This document shows positions 56,807 through 64,000 of a DNA stretch of 64,000 bases, in pieces. Numbering within the stretch: the stretch's first letter is position 1; each line of letters begins with the position of its first letter. The stretch is from Methylophilales bacterium (GTDB lineage Bacteria > Pseudomonadota > Gammaproteobacteria > Burkholderiales > Methylophilaceae). The notes below the pieces were generated by a model. The model was given only the letters and a program-made list of their open reading frames with translations. It was not told where the DNA came from and made no database searches. The position numbers and the translations under genes were made by a program. Location of the stretch: the NCBI GenBank assembly GCA_019823025.1, contig CP081940.1:1054001-1118000 (forward strand), given 5' to 3'.

Positions 56807-56883
56807 TGGCGCGCCCGAGAAGATTCGAACTCCTGACCCCTTGGTTCGAAGCCAAGTACTCTATCCAGCTGAGCTACGGGCGC
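56807..56883 (-). tRNA. tRNA-Arg (TCG)
   Basis: 77 bases with encoded CCA. Acceptor GCGCCCG/CGGGCGC, D arm GCTC/GAGT, anticodon arm CTTGG-CTTCGAA-CCAAG with anticodon TCG, T arm AGGAG-TTCGAAT-CTTCT, discriminator G. Identical to the next tRNA except for base 34 of the anticodon (plus-strand A at 56849). Should read CGA and CGG. Confidence 0.95.
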
Positions 56884-56912
56884 ATTTGATAATTGAAATT
56901 CTTAAAAATAAT

Positions 56913-56989
56913 TGGCGCGCCCGAGAAGATTCGAACTCCTGACCCCTTGGTTCGTAGCCAAGTACTCTATCCAGCTGAGCTACGGGCGC
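56913..56989 (-). tRNA. tRNA-Arg (ACG)
   Basis: 77 bases with encoded CCA, same sequence as the TCG tRNA except anticodon ACG (plus-strand T at 56955). A34 would be edited to inosine by TadA to read CGU, CGC and CGA (established for this tRNA type). It is the first of the pair to be transcribed. A minus-strand TATAAT (56999-57004) lies 9 bases upstream, without a good -35. Confidence 0.95.
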
Positions 56990-57026
56990 ACACGTAACAT
57001 TATATCTCAAATAAAATAACCGGAAG

Positions 57027-58136
57027 TTAATTAACGGGTAGCGTTAATGTGGGCCCTGATTCTTTAATCTCACCAGATTGCAGTGATTCAATTTGATTTA
57101 AGAGCATAAAAGTATATTTTGATGTGATGTCAGAATCTTCAATATAGAACCAGTAATCACGATAGAATACCTTCGCCGAACCCTGCTTTGGTTCATTTCT
57201 TGATGAATGTATTGTTATTAATTCACCTGTAATTTCAGTCCAATCAAATTCAGTTCCATCAGCATTCTTGGTTATTTGAACTAATCCTTCATCTAAATGT
57301 TCTTCGGGGATGTTAATGCCATGACTTAAGAAAAACTGAATTCCAGCAAGAGACCTAAAGTCAATCTGGATTTCAGAGAGATTTTCTTCAGTTTCTAACT
57401 CTGCATAGATAGGATAAATGTTCGATTGACCATCAAGATTCATTAACTTTATTAAATTTTGAACGTTAGCATTTTGCAAAGAAGCTTTTTTAAAGTATAG
57501 AGCTAGTTGCCTATCTTTATTCTCGTCCATAATGTATCCAAACTGCAAGTCAGATCTCTCTATGGCAACCATTGCCGCTAAAAATTCATCGAACTTTTTA
57601 AAATTAGGCGCAATAGCTGGTGTTGGACCTGAGGCTGTGTGGGCATTATCAATACCATTTATGTTATTGACCGTTAAGTTTAATATACGATCCATTCTCC
57701 AGCCCGATCTAGATAAAAGCATTAACATATCAACATCTACCGGGCTTAGGACTTTCTTAATAAAATCTCCACCTTTCAAAGGTAGGTAGGTAATGGTTGG
57801 TTTCTCTGTGTACCTTGCTGCACCGCCGATACCTGCGTTATTTGCATCAGGTCCGCCATCAAAAATTGTTAAAGCGAGGCTACCACCCCGTTGCCATTCA
57901 ATTGATGTTGACACACTACTTACCTCTAAAACAGATATCGAATCACCATATCTTCTCTTAACTAGGTTGAGTAATGATTGCGAGTCGTTAGTATCGGAAA
58001 TAACTTGGTTAAATTCTCCACGTGAATCTTGAACGCTATCTGGCCCGATTTGAATGAACTCATCGAAAACAGAACATCCACCTAAAAGGAGAGTTAATAT
58101 TAATGGGAGTATTTGCGTGATTAATTTTTTATGCAC
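57027..58136 (-). CDS. Lipoprotein of unknown function
   Basis: 369 aa. Lipoprotein signal with lipobox LGGC (Cys21). The mature part has SLLNLVKRRYGDSISVLEVSSVSTSIEW, a segment I recognise from uncharacterised proteobacterial lipoproteins that share an NLVRLRY...VSSIST motif, and a C-terminal RDYWFYIEDSDITSKYTFMLLNQIE resembling the same group. No catalytic motif is visible. It is a single gene between the tRNA-Arg pair and msrA. Residue 2 after the Cys is Ser, so outer-membrane sorting is likely (inference). Confidence 0.8.
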   Translation of the reverse strand: MHKKLITQILPLILTLLLGGCSVFDEFIQIGPDSVQDSRGEFNQVISDTNDSQSLLNLVKRRYGDSISVLEVSSVSTSIEWQRGGSLALTIFDGGPDANNAGIGGAARYTEKPTITYLPLKGGDFIKKVLSPVDVDMLMLLSRSGWRMDRILNLTVNNINGIDNAHTASGPTPAIAPNFKKFDEFLAAMVAIERSDLQFGYIMDENKDRQLALYFKKASLQNANVQNLIKLMNLDGQSNIYPIYAELETEENLSEIQIDFRSLAGIQFFLSHGINIPEEHLDEGLVQITKNADGTEFDWTEITGELITIHSSRNEPKQGSAKVFYRDYWFYIEDSDITSKYTFMLLNQIESLQSGEIKESGPTLTLPVN

Positions 58137-58182
58137 TTAGAAACTTTTATTTTTAAAAGAACATAATGATAAATTATTTTTG

Positions 58183-58680
58183 TTAATAATTGAAGTTTCT
58201 TTTGAAGTGACATGAGTAGCCGTTAGGGTTTTTGCTAAGGTATTTTTGATGAGATTCCTCAGCAGGATAAAATTTATCAAAAGCAACTATTTCAGTCATA
58301 ACTTTTCGATCCCAATGCTTTGACGCATCAACTTTTTTAATTACATTTTCAGCTGTAGCCTTTTGGCTGTCTGAGGTATAAAAGATGGATGATCGATACT
58401 GTGTTCCAATATCATTTCCTTGTTGATTAGGTGTTGTCGGATTGTGAAGCTTGAAAAATTCTAGAAGTAAGCTTTCGAAAGAGAGTTGATCTTGATCAAA
58501 CTTAATCATGATAGTCTCTGCATGTCCGGTATTACCTGAAGATACTTCGTTATAAGTAACATCATCAACATGACCTCCAGAAAACCCTACAACTGTTTCT
58601 TGTATGCCTTTGATTTGACCAATTAGGTTTTCAAGTCCCCAATAGCAACCCCCCGCAATGTATGATGTTTCTAGATTCAC
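58183..58680 (-). CDS. msrA: Peptide-methionine (S)-S-oxide reductase
   Basis: Repairs S-methionine sulfoxide in proteins. 165 aa. Active site AGGCYWGLEN with Cys12 (the family norm is GCFWG, so Phe is Tyr here), VGFSGGHVDDVTYNEVSSGNTGHAE, and GNDIGTQYRSSIFY, EIVAFDKFYPAEESHQKYL. A resolving Cys is possible at CHFKRN near the C-terminus. No msrB is nearby. Cytoplasmic. Confidence 0.95.
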   Translation of the reverse strand: MNLETSYIAGGCYWGLENLIGQIKGIQETVVGFSGGHVDDVTYNEVSSGNTGHAETIMIKFDQDQLSFESLLLEFFKLHNPTTPNQQGNDIGTQYRSSIFYTSDSQKATAENVIKKVDASKHWDRKVMTEIVAFDKFYPAEESHQKYLSKNPNGYSCHFKRNFNY

Positions 58681-58784
58681 TTTATTTAATCCTTAATATA
58701 AAATTTACAGACAACCTTGTGTTAATTTAATTTACTTTATATTGTAATATTAAATAAATTATTTTAAAAAAAAGGAATATAAGA

Positions 58785-59291
58785 ATGTCTGTATCTATGC
58801 ATGAAATATCAGTCCCCATGTTTATTAATATGCTTGAAAACCTATCTTCAATTTTAAAAAAAGCAGAGCGACATGCCGAAAAAAGAAAAATTGATAAAGA
58901 GATATTTATTAATGCGCGCTTGATTGCAGATATGAGGCCACTAACGAGTCAAATTCAAATTGGAACAGATATGATTCGGTTGGGATTGGGTAGATTGGCA
59001 AAAGTTAAAGCTCCCTCATATAAAGATAACGAAAAAACATTTACTGATTTAATCAAGAGAATTAGTAAGACGATTAATTTTTTAAAGAAAATTAATCCAA
59101 AAAAGATGGAAGGCTCTGAAAATATGGAGATAAATTTTGCAATCAGAAGTAATGAATTTAAATTTAAATCAGGTAAAGACTACTTAACCAAATGGATGAT
59201 CCCTCACTTCTTCTTTCATGTCACGACCGCCTACGATATTTTAAGATCAAATGGTGTTAATCTAGGTAAAAGAGACTACATAAAATTTTAG
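58785..59291 (+). CDS. DUF1993 family protein
   Basis: 168 aa, helical. MHEISVPMFINMLENLSSILKKAERHAEKRKID at the start, ADMRPLTSQIQIGTDM in the middle and PHFFFHVTTAYDILRSNGVNLGKRDYI at the end match the DUF1993 pattern (a DinB-like four-helix bundle). Function unknown. AAAGGA lies ten bases before the ATG. DoxX follows 16 bases later on the same strand. Confidence 0.85.
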   Translation: MSVSMHEISVPMFINMLENLSSILKKAERHAEKRKIDKEIFINARLIADMRPLTSQIQIGTDMIRLGLGRLAKVKAPSYKDNEKTFTDLIKRISKTINFLKKINPKKMEGSENMEINFAIRSNEFKFKSGKDYLTKWMIPHFFFHVTTAYDILRSNGVNLGKRDYIKF

Positions 59292-59307
59292 TTAGGGAAT
59301 AAAAATA

Positions 59308-59715
59308 ATGAAATCAATTGATAATATTTTGAATGCAATTATGAGTAATTTTTACCACCTAGCACCATGGCTCCTCCGACTGGGACTAGGCACCTCCTTT
59401 ATATTTCATGGACTAAGCAAATTTCCCCTACCCCCACAAAAGTTGATTGACTATTTTGGCTTCTCAGCCGAACTTGCTTCTTTTGTTGCCATTTCTGAGT
59501 TGGGGGCTGGCATTTTATTAATCCTCGGTGGTTTTTTAAAAGGCCATGTTGGTAATTTAGTAACTCGATTTGCTGCTGGGGTCATTGTCATTGTCATGAC
59601 ATTTGCATTTACATTGGCTCATAGTGATTGGTTTATTACACCTAAATTATTTATGAGTGAACAGATATTTTTGATGATTATAGGCCTATATTTTTTTATA
59701 AAAGGGAATAATTAA
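59308..59715 (+). CDS. DoxX-family membrane protein
   Basis: 135 aa with four membrane helices. LLRLGLGTSFIFHGLSKFPLP (about residues 20-40) is the DoxX signature, with EL..GILLILGGFL in the third helix. Members are linked to redox or sulfur chemistry in some bacteria, but most have no assigned function. Ends four bases inside the convergent channel gene. Confidence 0.85.
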   Translation: MKSIDNILNAIMSNFYHLAPWLLRLGLGTSFIFHGLSKFPLPPQKLIDYFGFSAELASFVAISELGAGILLILGGFLKGHVGNLVTRFAAGVIVIVMTFAFTLAHSDWFITPKLFMSEQIFLMIIGLYFFIKGNN

Positions 59716-60338
59716 TTTTTTTTCTTAGATCCAAAAAGTGACACTACTCTGCTTATCATTACTGCGAGAAACATAACACCCATCATTGCCTCAGTGATTG
59801 ACCACATTTTCGCAGTATATGAAACGGGCGTAATATCTCCATATCCTAATGTAGTTAAAGTTGTAAAACTAAAATAAATCATATCAATAGACACCATTTC
59901 TGGATTGAAATTTCTAATATCAAATGAGTCAGGGTCAATCATTAATAAAAACATAAAGAGTAAATACCAAAAAATTCCAACTAGAACGTAAATTGATATA
60001 GCCGAACTAATTATGTGGGAATCTATTATTTTTGTTTTAAATATCTCTCTAAACAATTCAACTATCGTGATGCTCACAATTAAGATTTTTAAAAAATACT
60101 GAGATACGCTCTGGTTGTTATCAAAAAATAAAATATTAATCAATATAATGATTAACGAAGCGACTGTGACCTTAAATAATTTGGAGTCATGTTGATGAAG
60201 AAAAACACTGAAAATTAGGATGATTAAAAAAAGTATTTCAAGATTAACTATTGAAAGCAATCCATAATCGAAGGCAACAGGACCTATAAAAAAAACTAAA
60301 ATAATTGATGCTAAAAGATAATGATTGGCAAATTTCAT
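59712..60338 (-). CDS. Ion channel (potassium, two-pore-helix type)
   Basis: 208 aa. Several N-terminal helices, then an outer helix (about residues 118-138), pore helix and selectivity filter in TTLTTLGYGDITP (about 156-168), then an inner helix (MGVMFLAVMISRVVSLF). The TLGYGD filter marks a potassium-selective channel. There is no RCK/TrkA-N domain. Regulation unknown. It is a single gene between the convergent DoxX gene and SulP. Confidence 0.85.
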   Translation of the reverse strand: MKFANHYLLASIILVFFIGPVAFDYGLLSIVNLEILFLIILIFSVFLHQHDSKLFKVTVASLIIILINILFFDNNQSVSQYFLKILIVSITIVELFREIFKTKIIDSHIISSAISIYVLVGIFWYLLFMFLLMIDPDSFDIRNFNPEMVSIDMIYFSFTTLTTLGYGDITPVSYTAKMWSITEAMMGVMFLAVMISRVVSLFGSKKKN

Positions 60339-60412
60339 GAGCTAATTTTAGCTTAAATATGCATATAAGGTAAGAATCAAAGTCGGAGGGTTATGTGTAG
60401 GTCTAAGAAATC

Positions 60413-61927
60413 TCAACTTAATTTGTCATCAGCAATATGATACTTGGGGTCCTCAAGCACATTTAACTCCACCATGCTTTTAGCGCTGTCAAGAACTTCC
60501 ATACAATCAGGGCTCAGGTGTACTAAATGTAATTTTTTCCCCATAGATTTATATTTATTAGCTAATGCATCAATAGCCATGATTGCACTATGATCTGCGA
60601 CCTTTGATTGTTTAAAATCGATAATCACTTCATTTGGATCATCTTTAATTTTAAACAAATCATTAAAACTTTTCACAGAAGCAAAAAAGAGTGTGCCCTT
60701 TAACTCATAAATTTTCCAACCTATTTTATTTTTAGAGGTAGCTACCTCTATAATTTTTGCATGCTCCCATGCAAAAACCAAAGCTGAGACTATGACACCT
60801 AAAATTACAGCAATTGCTAAATCTGCAATGATAGTGACTGCGCCAACAAGCAGGCCGACAAATATATCTTTCTTAGGGACTTTTCCAAACAGTCGTAAAC
60901 TTCCCCATTCAAAAGTTTTCTCTGCTACAACAAACATAACGCCTATTAAAGCTGCAAGGGGAATCATTTCAATCCACTGGGAAAGAAATAAAACAAAAGA
61001 AGCTAAAAATATCGCTGTTGCAATTCCTGATAAACGTTTTACAGCTCCATTATTGATATTAATCATGCTTTGCCCAATCATTGCACAACCTCCCATACCC
61101 CCAAAAAAACCAGTCACAATATTAGCAAACCCTTGTGCTAAGGATTCCTTATTTGGCCTTCCTCTTGTATCTGTCATATCGTCAATTAAATTGAGCGTAA
61201 GAAGTGTTTCAATTAAACCAATTGCTGCTAAAAGCAACGCATATGGCAGTGTGATAGTGATGGTCTCAAGAGTCAAAGGCACTAACGGAAAATTAAATTC
61301 TGGAATTCCACCTGCAATTGATCCTAAGTCCCCAACTGTCTTAGTATCTATTGAAAAGAAATAAACGGTACCCGTAATGAAGATTATAGCAGCGAGAGTG
61401 GATGGAATAATTTTTGTGAGTTTAGGAAAAAGATAAATAATTGCCACGGTTAAAAAAATAAGCCCAGCCATAGCATAAAGGGTAGCGCCACTCATCCATA
61501 CAGACAAGCCTTCATCATTAAGAATTTTAAAGTGATTAAATTGTGCAAGAAAGATGACAACAGCTAGTCCGTTTACAAAACCAAGCATAACTGGGTAGGG
61601 CACCATACGAATAAATTTACCCAATTTAAATAAGGCAAATATAATTTGTAATAAGCCCATTAAAATTACTGTAAGAAATAGATACTCTGGTCCATGCTGG
61701 ACAACTAATGAAACCATTACAACTGCTAAGGCTCCTGTTGCACCCGAAACCATACCAGGCCGTCCACCAAATACTGAAGTAATGAAACAAACTAGGATAG
61801 CTGCATATAATCCGGTAAGTGGTGAAACTTGCGCAATCAGTGCAAATGCAATTGCTTCTGGAACCATTGCCAAAGCAACAGTGAGACCACTTAATAAGTT
61901 AGTTTTTACTTCAGGTAAATTTTGCAT
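60413..61927 (-). CDS. SulP-family anion transporter with STAS domain
   Basis: 504 aa. About 11-14 membrane segments, the SulP signature GLYAAILVCFITSVFGG with SGATGAL, AQGFANIVTGFFGGMGGCAMIGQS, and a C-terminal STAS domain from about 410 (VIIDFKQSKVADHSAIMAIDAL). SulP proteins carry sulfate, bicarbonate or other anions; this sequence resembles the BicA-like bicarbonate group, but the substrate cannot be fixed from sequence alone. No carbonic anhydrase or assimilatory sulfate gene is nearby. Confidence 0.9.
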   Translation of the reverse strand: MQNLPEVKTNLLSGLTVALAMVPEAIAFALIAQVSPLTGLYAAILVCFITSVFGGRPGMVSGATGALAVVMVSLVVQHGPEYLFLTVILMGLLQIIFALFKLGKFIRMVPYPVMLGFVNGLAVVIFLAQFNHFKILNDEGLSVWMSGATLYAMAGLIFLTVAIIYLFPKLTKIIPSTLAAIIFITGTVYFFSIDTKTVGDLGSIAGGIPEFNFPLVPLTLETITITLPYALLLAAIGLIETLLTLNLIDDMTDTRGRPNKESLAQGFANIVTGFFGGMGGCAMIGQSMININNGAVKRLSGIATAIFLASFVLFLSQWIEMIPLAALIGVMFVVAEKTFEWGSLRLFGKVPKKDIFVGLLVGAVTIIADLAIAVILGVIVSALVFAWEHAKIIEVATSKNKIGWKIYELKGTLFFASVKSFNDLFKIKDDPNEVIIDFKQSKVADHSAIMAIDALANKYKSMGKKLHLVHLSPDCMEVLDSAKSMVELNVLEDPKYHIADDKLS

Positions 61928-62007
61928 AGACAGAGACTTTTGGTGAATTAGTGTTCGGGTAAATTAAAAGGTAGTCAATCTAACACAATTCTCTCTATTC
62001 AAGATAT

Positions 62008-62622
62008 CTAATTAACTTTGATCATTAATTCATTTCGTCTAAAAAACGGCAATGTCCATGGAGGGTTATACCTGGCAATTTTTATCTCACCTGAGGTCTT
62101 AAGTTTTTTTTCTTTAATAAATTGATTAAGTAATTTTTCTTTCTCTAGGTAACTAGATTCTCTAACAAGACCAGAAAAAACAATTACAGCATATTTCTCT
62201 TTTGGTAAGCTAAGAATTTTTATGCTTTTATTATTTGGCTTAGGCAGTGTTTCCAATGTGAATTCATTCGGCATAATAAAAGATACGATCCAGTTATTGT
62301 CGCTCCCCTCATTCAAAACAGGCTTAGTCATATTAATTTTTTGAGGTAATGGCTCCATCTCAACAGGGGCGGTCATTTCAATTCTTGAGTTCCCATCGGT
62401 ACTGGTATTATTACCAAATATATAGTCGGCTAGGATCTTAAAGCCTTTTGATGATGCATCATCAAAATCACCAAAAACTTCTACTTGCGCAATAATTTTG
62501 GGAGAATATTCTCTAATCTCAAATTTATCTTCTTTTAGGATAAGCTTAAATTCTGGTTCATCAGTTGCCATAATTGAATTTGACATAAGTATAAAAATAT
62601 ATAAAAGGTATGAAAATTTCAT
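62008..62622 (-). CDS. SOUL/HBP-type heme-binding protein (exported)
   Basis: 204 aa. Signal peptide to about residue 19 (NSIMA). Body contains DKFEIREYSPKIIAQVEV, RIEMTAPVEME and TKPVLNE, the SOUL domain motifs. The ligand histidine of vertebrate HBPs is not obvious, as is usual in bacterial members. Periplasmic by the signal. Function unknown in bacteria. Confidence 0.86.
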   Translation of the reverse strand: MKFSYLLYIFILMSNSIMATDEPEFKLILKEDKFEIREYSPKIIAQVEVFGDFDDASSKGFKILADYIFGNNTSTDGNSRIEMTAPVEMEPLPQKINMTKPVLNEGSDNNWIVSFIMPNEFTLETLPKPNNKSIKILSLPKEKYAVIVFSGLVRESSYLEKEKLLNQFIKEKKLKTSGEIKIARYNPPWTLPFFRRNELMIKVN

Positions 62623-62652
62623 TTTGTATATGATTGATTTTTCAGTGAATAG

Positions 62653-62745
62653 TGGCGGAGAGCGAGGGATTCGAACCCTCGATACAGGTTTACCCCGTAT
62701 GCTTCCTTAGCAGGGAAGTGCTTTCGACCACTCAGCCAGCTCTCC
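62653..62745 (-). tRNA. tRNA-Ser (GCT)
   Basis: 93 bases with encoded CCA and a long variable arm. Acceptor GGAGAGC/GCTCTCC, anticodon arm CTTCC-CTGCTAA-GGAAG with anticodon GCT, T arm CGAGG-GTTCGAATC-CCTCG region, discriminator G. It lies 20 bases after lysC on the same strand, the order known in other betaproteobacteria. Confidence 0.94.
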
Positions 62746-62765
62746 TAATTTTCGTAACAATACTC

Positions 62766-63992
62766 TTATATTTTATCTAAATCAAAAGCTTTATGAAGAG
62801 CATTTACAGCCTTATCCAATGATTTTTCTTCAAGGATAACTGATATCTTTATTTCACTTGTCGAGATAGTACTAATATTTACACCTTCTTCAGCAAGCGT
62901 TCTAAACATTTTACTTGCTACACCCACATGAGATCTCATACCAACTCCAATTATTGAGAGTTTAGCAATTTTATCGTCTCCCTTAACCTCTCGTGCTTTT
63001 ATATGATCTTTTACTTTTTCATTTAAAATTTTTAAGGTCCTCTTTAAATCATTTTTTTGAACAGTGAAAGTAAAATCAGTAAGTCCATCTTGACCAAGGT
63101 TCTGAATGATTACATCCACATCAATTTTTGCCTCTGCAATTGGCCCTAGAATTTGATATGCGATACCTGGCATATCTGGTACGCCGAGAATATTAACTTC
63201 AGCCTCATCTCTATTAAAAGCAATACCTGAAATAATTGGATCTTCCATATTCTTTTTTTCCTCAAAATTAATTTCTGTACCTTCATTGTTTGGTGAAAAG
63301 CTTGATAAAACTCTTAGCTTAACTTTATATTTACCTGCAAATTCAACTGACCTTGTTTGTAGAACTTTTGAGCCTAGGCTAGCCATTTCTAACATCTCTT
63401 CGAAGTTTATTGATTTAATTTTTTTTGCCTCAGGAACCACTCTAGGGTCAGTGGTATAAATACCATCTACATCCGTGTATATCTGACATTCTTCAGCTTT
63501 AAGAGCTGCCGCAAGTGCGACAGCAGTCGTATCAGAGCCACCACGACCTAAAGTGGTGATATTGCCTTCTTTATCTACACCTTGGAAGCCTGCTACCACC
63601 GCAATAAAACCATTTTTTAAATCTTTCTTAAGATTTGTATCTTCAATATTTACAATCCTAGCCTTGCTATGCGCGTTATCTGTTTCAATTTTTACTTGGT
63701 GGCCAGAGTAACTTTTTGCTTTAAATCCCAAATTAATCAATGATAAAGACATAAGACCACTCGTTACTTGTTCACCAGTTGAAACAATAGAGTCATATTC
63801 CCTCAACTCAGGACTTGGCATCATTTCCTCACATAGTTTTATTAATTTATTTGTTTCTCCCGACATTGCAGAAACAACAATGACGACTTGATGGCCCTGG
63901 TTGAAAGTTTTAATAGCAATATTAGCTGCCGCCTTAATCCTTTCAGGGTTAGCAACTGATGTACCACCAAATTTTTGTACGATGATGCTCAT
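62766..63992 (-). CDS. lysC: Aspartate kinase
   Basis: First step of the aspartate family (lysine, threonine, methionine, diaminopimelate). 408 aa. Kinase domain starts IVQKFGGTSVANPERI, with VVVSAMSGETN, LGRGGSDTTAVALAAAL and YTDVDGIYTTDPR. Two ACT domains follow from about 265 (GVPDMPGIAYQILGP, GVGMRSHVGVASKMF), so feedback control by lysine and threonine is likely. The length fits the monofunctional class. The start lies eight bases from the window end. Confidence 0.97.
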   Translation of the reverse strand: MSIIVQKFGGTSVANPERIKAAANIAIKTFNQGHQVVIVVSAMSGETNKLIKLCEEMMPSPELREYDSIVSTGEQVTSGLMSLSLINLGFKAKSYSGHQVKIETDNAHSKARIVNIEDTNLKKDLKNGFIAVVAGFQGVDKEGNITTLGRGGSDTTAVALAAALKAEECQIYTDVDGIYTTDPRVVPEAKKIKSINFEEMLEMASLGSKVLQTRSVEFAGKYKVKLRVLSSFSPNNEGTEINFEEKKNMEDPIISGIAFNRDEAEVNILGVPDMPGIAYQILGPIAEAKIDVDVIIQNLGQDGLTDFTFTVQKNDLKRTLKILNEKVKDHIKAREVKGDDKIAKLSIIGVGMRSHVGVASKMFRTLAEEGVNISTISTSEIKISVILEEKSLDKAVNALHKAFDLDKI

Positions 63993-64000
63993 TTATATAG

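Noticed and set aside
56807..56989. tRNA-Arg pair as an integration (att) repeat
   Set aside because: The repeat is two complete tRNA genes 29 bases apart with no integrase or mobile gene between or beside them.
60792..61364. 190-codon plus-strand open frame opposite the SulP gene
   Set aside because: It lies wholly inside the strongly supported SulP gene, its product is a low-complexity antisense reading, and it has no ribosome-binding site or family resemblance.

Overview
This is an AT-rich, tightly packed bacterial chromosome segment. It carries 55 protein genes and 4 tRNA genes, many of them overlapping by 1 to 40 bases. No stretch over 300 bases lacks a gene; the longest gap is about 220 bases, at 34501-34720. 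There is no phage, insertion sequence, plasmid gene or CRISPR array. The gene orders (dcw cluster ending ftsZ-lpxC, tkt-gap-pgk-purC, tgt-yajC-secD-secF, DUF721/M23/secA, ccsA-like opposite ffh, lysC followed by tRNA-Ser) and the proteins point to a genome-reduced betaproteobacterium. The Methylophilaceae (OM43 / Methylopumilus-type planktonic methylotrophs) are my best guess; that placement is inference from memory, not a search.

Layout. 1-8044: end of the division and cell-wall cluster (murG partial, murC, murB, ddl, ftsQ, ftsA, ftsZ, lpxC), almost without gaps. 8047-10341: a small membrane protein, an NDUFA9-like dehydrogenase and a CCA-adding enzyme with a decayed HD domain. 10330-14190 (minus): a HAD nucleotidase, argB, an argA with an N-terminal XRE helix-turn-helix domain, and rsmE. 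14224-20058: a redoxin, then transketolase, GAPDH, PGK and purC. 20073-26941: a Bax-like glucosaminidase, a membrane protein, an autotransporter, the proton pyrophosphatase hppA, a TauE-type permease and DUF721/DciA. 26989-30731: M23 peptidase, secA, DUF1289.

30728-37244 is a redox island: endonuclease III, an RnfB-like ferredoxin, two ferredoxin-NADP reductases, ETF-ubiquinone oxidoreductase and the two ETF subunits. etfA has no ATG, GTG or TTG start before its conserved N-terminus. 37367-42054: dapA, bamC, an MBL-fold hydrolase, pyrD and a GST-like protein. 42051-50187 (minus): tgt, yajC, secD, secF, a CorC-type protein, clpS and clpA. 50288-55500: pssA, leuA, a HAD-IB phosphatase, a CcsA-like protein (minus) and ffh. 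55627-64000 is the most accessory part: tRNA-Lys, a protease with TPR-like repeats, two tRNA-Arg genes differing at one base, an unknown lipoprotein, msrA, DUF1993, DoxX, a potassium channel, a SulP transporter, a SOUL protein, tRNA-Ser and lysC.

I did not find a clear multi-gene undescribed system. The observations most worth following are the XRE-ArgA fusion, the ATA-initiated etfA, the anticodon-switched tRNA-Arg pair, the atypical GAPDH coenzyme site, the Cca that has lost its HD residues, and the autotransporter standing alone in a reduced genome.
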